Positions 61,542 through 64,000 of a stretch of 64,000 nt of DNA are shown in pieces. Below the pieces are notes generated by a model, which saw only the letters and a program-made list of their open reading frames with translations, was not told the origin of the DNA and did no database searches. The translations under genes were made by a program, and so were the position numbers. Position 1 is the stretch's first letter. Every line of letters starts with the position of its first letter. The DNA is from Gilvirhabdus luticola (lineage in GTDB: Bacteria > Bacteroidota > Bacteroidia > Flavobacteriales > Flavobacteriaceae): assembly GCF_032583975.1 (NCBI RefSeq), contig NZ_JAWHTF010000008.1. One strand, 5' to 3'.

Positions 61542-62026
61542 TGTTAGTAGATTTTAACACATTACCAGAAGAATCTAGAATTTGGATCTATCAAGCAAGT
61601 CGTTCTTTTTCAGAACAAGAACTTGAAGAAATACAATTAAGACTCGATACTTTCATTGAGAATTGGACAGCTCATGGTTCCGATTTAAAATCTGGATATA
61701 CTATAAAGTATAAACGATTTATCATTATAGCTTTAGACCAAAAATTAAATCAAGCAACAGGTTGTTCTATTGATGCTTCAGTCAGTTTTATTCAACAATT
61801 AGAAAAAGACTACAATGTAGATTTATTGGATAAAATGAATGTTTCCTACAAACAAGGTCAATTCGTTGTATACAAAACATTATCAGACTTCAAAAAAATG
61901 GCTAAAGAAAGGGCCATTTCAAAAAACACCATTGTTTTCAATAATTTAGTGACTAATATTGCAGAGTTTAAAGAAAACTGGGAAGTACCTGCAAGCGAAA
62001 GTTGGCATAAAAGGTTTTTGAATTAA
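61541..62026 (+). CDS. Conserved Bacteroidetes protein, wrongly called ABC ATPase in relatives
   Basis: This 161-residue protein starts on the last base of the Fe-S gene. It has WIYQASRSFSEQELEEIQ, WTAHGSDLKSGYTIKYKRFI and NQATGCSIDASVSFIQQLE. Homologues are, as I recall, often labelled ABC transporter ATPase, yet no Walker A, signature or Walker B motif is present, so that label should not be used. Function unknown; cytoplasmic. Confidence 0.85.
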   Translation: MLVDFNTLPEESRIWIYQASRSFSEQELEEIQLRLDTFIENWTAHGSDLKSGYTIKYKRFIIIALDQKLNQATGCSIDASVSFIQQLEKDYNVDLLDKMNVSYKQGQFVVYKTLSDFKKMAKERAISKNTIVFNNLVTNIAEFKENWEVPASESWHKRFLN

Positions 62027-62106
62027 CATGCTATTAACCCAAAAAACTTTCATATTTCAAATAGAATATTCATTTTTACAACCTTTAAAAGCTTAAGGAC
62101 TAAAAT

Positions 62107-63330
62107 ATGGCTACAGATATTTTCTTATTAAATATTTCAGGACCGGATAAACCAGGACTAACTTCAGGATTAACAAGTGTTTTAGCACAATATGATGCAA
62201 AAGTGTTAGATATTGGGCAAGCAAATATTCATGATACCTTGTCATTAGGAATGATGTTTGAAATTGAATCTGGAGAAAAATCATCAGCTGTACAAAAAGA
62301 TTTACTTTTTAAAGCCTATGAATTAGGAATTAAAGCAAGATTCACTTCAATTTCCCTTGACGACTATGAGCATTGGGTTAGTCTGCAAGGGAAAGACAGA
62401 TACATTGTTACCATTTTAGGAGAAAAACTTTCAGCCGATCAGATATCTAAAATAACAAAAGTTATTTCTGAAAAGAATTTAAACATTGATGCCATCAAAA
62501 GATTGACAGGACGTTTGTCTCTTGTTAGAGAGGAAGTTTACCCAAGAGCTTCGATAGAATTATCAATTCGAGGAAAAATAGTAAATAAGGTAGAACTCAC
62601 TGAAAAATTTATGCAAATTTCTCATGATTTGGATGTTGATATTGCGTTTCAAGAGGATAATATTTATAGAAGAAACAGACGTTTGGTATGTTTTGATATG
62701 GATTCAACATTAATACAAACTGAAGTTATTGACGAATTGGCTGAATTAGCTGGTGTTGGAAAAGAAGTAAAAGCAATTACAGAATCAGCAATGCAAGGTG
62801 AAATAGACTTTAATGAAAGTTTTAAGAAACGTATGACACTTTTAAAAGGTTTGAGCGAAGAAGCTCTTGAAAAAGTAGCTATCAATTTACCAATAACCAA
62901 AGGAGCAAGAAGACTTATCGATACTTTAAAAAGTTATGGATTTAAAACAGCTATTTTATCTGGAGGGTTTAGCTATTTTGGAAACTATTTGCAAAAAGAA
63001 TTAGGTATAGATTATGTGTATGCCAATCAATTAGAAATAAAGGATGGAGCATTAACAGGCAATTATATTGGTGATATAGTTAATGGAGAAAAGAAAGCGG
63101 AGTATTTGAAAGAAATTGTAGAAAAGGAAGGCATACATATCAATCAAACTATTGCTGTTGGTGATGGCGCAAATGATCTTCAAATGCTAAACCTTGCTGG
63201 TTTGGGTATTGCATTTCATGCAAAACCTACTGTTAAGGATAATGCTCAAAATTCCATTTCGAGTATTGGTTTGGATGGTGTCTTGTATCTATTAGGTTAC
63301 CATGATAGACATATAGATTTATTAGAATAA
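62107..63330 (+). CDS. serB: Phosphoserine phosphatase with ACT domains
   Basis: Two N-terminal ACT-like domains (about residues 1-80 and 95-170) precede a HAD phosphatase (about 190-400) with the nucleophile Asp in CFDMDSTLIQTE, the Thr/Ser motif AILSGGFSYF, and VGDGANDLQML. It dephosphorylates phosphoserine, the last step of serine synthesis; the ACT domains probably mediate feedback by serine. 407 aa, as in Bacteroidetes SerB. Confidence 0.94.
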   Translation: MATDIFLLNISGPDKPGLTSGLTSVLAQYDAKVLDIGQANIHDTLSLGMMFEIESGEKSSAVQKDLLFKAYELGIKARFTSISLDDYEHWVSLQGKDRYIVTILGEKLSADQISKITKVISEKNLNIDAIKRLTGRLSLVREEVYPRASIELSIRGKIVNKVELTEKFMQISHDLDVDIAFQEDNIYRRNRRLVCFDMDSTLIQTEVIDELAELAGVGKEVKAITESAMQGEIDFNESFKKRMTLLKGLSEEALEKVAINLPITKGARRLIDTLKSYGFKTAILSGGFSYFGNYLQKELGIDYVYANQLEIKDGALTGNYIGDIVNGEKKAEYLKEIVEKEGIHINQTIAVGDGANDLQMLNLAGLGIAFHAKPTVKDNAQNSISSIGLDGVLYLLGYHDRHIDLLE

Positions 63331-63467
63331 TTTTTTTTTACAAACTGTTACTAATTGTTTAAAACATTCTTTATAAAACTATCTTAAAGTCTTTTATTCT
63401 TCGTTTTAAAAATACTATTTTGGCATAGTTTTTAATTAATAAATAAAAAGGGCTATTAACTTTTAGT

Positions 63468-64000
63468 ATGCACAAGACTTTTTTCCTCTTATCTTTCTTA
63501 CTTACTCTATTTAATACATATTCTCAAGTATATAATAATCCATTATTATCTGATGATTTTGAGTCTCAAAAAAAATGGGTAGATAGTGTTTATAATTCCA
63601 TGACTTTAAAAGAGAAAGTCGGCCAATTGTATATGGTTCAAGTGTTTTCCAATGGAGACAATGCCCATAAGGCACAAATAAGAAAGCATATTAATAACAA
63701 TCATATAGGAGGTATTATATTTTCGTTAGGTGGTCCGGTAAGGCAAGCAAAGCTAAATAATGAACTTCAAGCTATTTCTAAAATTCCTTTACTAGTTGGT
63801 ATGGATGCCGAATGGGGTTTGAATATGCGTTTGGATTCTACATATGCGTTTCCATGGAATATGACACTTGGAGCTATAAAAGACAACAAATTAATCGAGC
63901 AAACTGGTAGGCAGATAGGTGAGCATTGCAAGCGATTGGGCGTTCATTTTAACTTTGCACCTGTTGTTGATATCAATACAAATCCAAAGAATCCTATTAT
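63468..64000 (+). CDS. Glycoside hydrolase family 3 protein (3' end outside window)
   Basis: The first 177 codons are present. A signal peptide (MHKTFFLLSFLLTLFNTYSQ) is followed by the GH3 N-terminal domain: MTLKEKVGQLYMVQVF, GGIIFSLGGPVRQAKLNNEL, PLLVGMDAEWGLNMRL and FNFAPVVDINTNPKNPII. These fit beta-N-acetylhexosaminidase/NagZ-like GH3 enzymes of Flavobacteria, which often have a C-terminal beta-lactamase-like domain that cannot be seen here. Confidence 0.88.
   Translation, partial: MHKTFFLLSFLLTLFNTYSQVYNNPLLSDDFESQKKWVDSVYNSMTLKEKVGQLYMVQVFSNGDNAHKAQIRKHINNNHIGGIIFSLGGPVRQAKLNNELQAISKIPLLVGMDAEWGLNMRLDSTYAFPWNMTLGAIKDNKLIEQTGRQIGEHCKRLGVHFNFAPVVDINTNPKNPI

Overview
The window comes from an AT-rich marine-type member of the Flavobacteriaceae (Bacteroidetes). 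The signs are a type IX secretion (T9SS) C-terminal sorting domain at the left edge, many lipoproteins, TAnnTTTG promoter -7 boxes ahead of the tRNA genes, Bacteroidetes-type LptD and TamB proteins, and a FucP-type sugar symporter. I cannot name the genus from the sequence alone.

Layout. (1) 1-1419 is the 3' part of a secreted thrombospondin-type-3-like protein built of 99-bp repeats, convergent with clpC (1490-4039). (2) 4299-12292 holds gyrA, a TPR protein, an NlpC/P60 hydrolase, a thiolase and a 7TM-HD phosphohydrolase. (3) 12386-12562 carries tRNA-Ser(GCT) and tRNA-Pro(TGG). (4) 12746-31009 holds an AraC regulator followed by fifteen same-strand genes for capture and oxidation of L-fucose: two GH29 fucosidases, a sulfatase, a phosphodiesterase-like esterase, a GH20 hexosaminidase, a FucP permease, a mutarotase and every step of the non-phosphorylating pathway (fucose, fuconolactone, fuconate, 2-keto-3-deoxyfuconate, diketo acid, pyruvate plus L-lactate), with an FMN lactate oxidase/dehydrogenase to finish. 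The last two genes are a nucleotidyltransferase and an N-acetylhexosamine-1-kinase-like protein. (5) 31221-37200 is an integration hotspot at tRNA-Arg(TCT). An intact 4-kb element lies between two identical 70-bp tRNA-derived att repeats; beyond it are a decayed second copy of the element's right end and a badly eroded tRNA-Arg fossil. (6) 37233-43950 is a minus-strand housekeeping run (DM13 lipoprotein, methyltransferases, AI-2E transporter, rsmE, parvulin, tsaD). (7) 44038-64000 carries tamB, pfkA, gap, a GlcNAc-kinase-like gene, guaC, lptD, an amidase, an MCE protein, two Fe-S proteins, serB and the start of a GH3 gene.

The most unusual item is the cargo gene of the tRNA-Arg element (33804-35000). 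It appears to join a soluble segment of the Bacteroidetes cytochrome-c-biogenesis protein CcsBA to a run of YwqK/MORN-type repeats behind a signal peptide. The element also carries a highly basic 116-aa protein of unknown function, about 0.8 kb of non-coding DNA with large stem-loops, and inverted motifs near both ends that could be integrase arm sites. Other points of interest are the complete fucose oxidation cluster without SusC/SusD genes, and three envelope genes (tamB, lptD, mlaD-like) with no ATG start. All family assignments are by eye from protein motifs; no database search was run.
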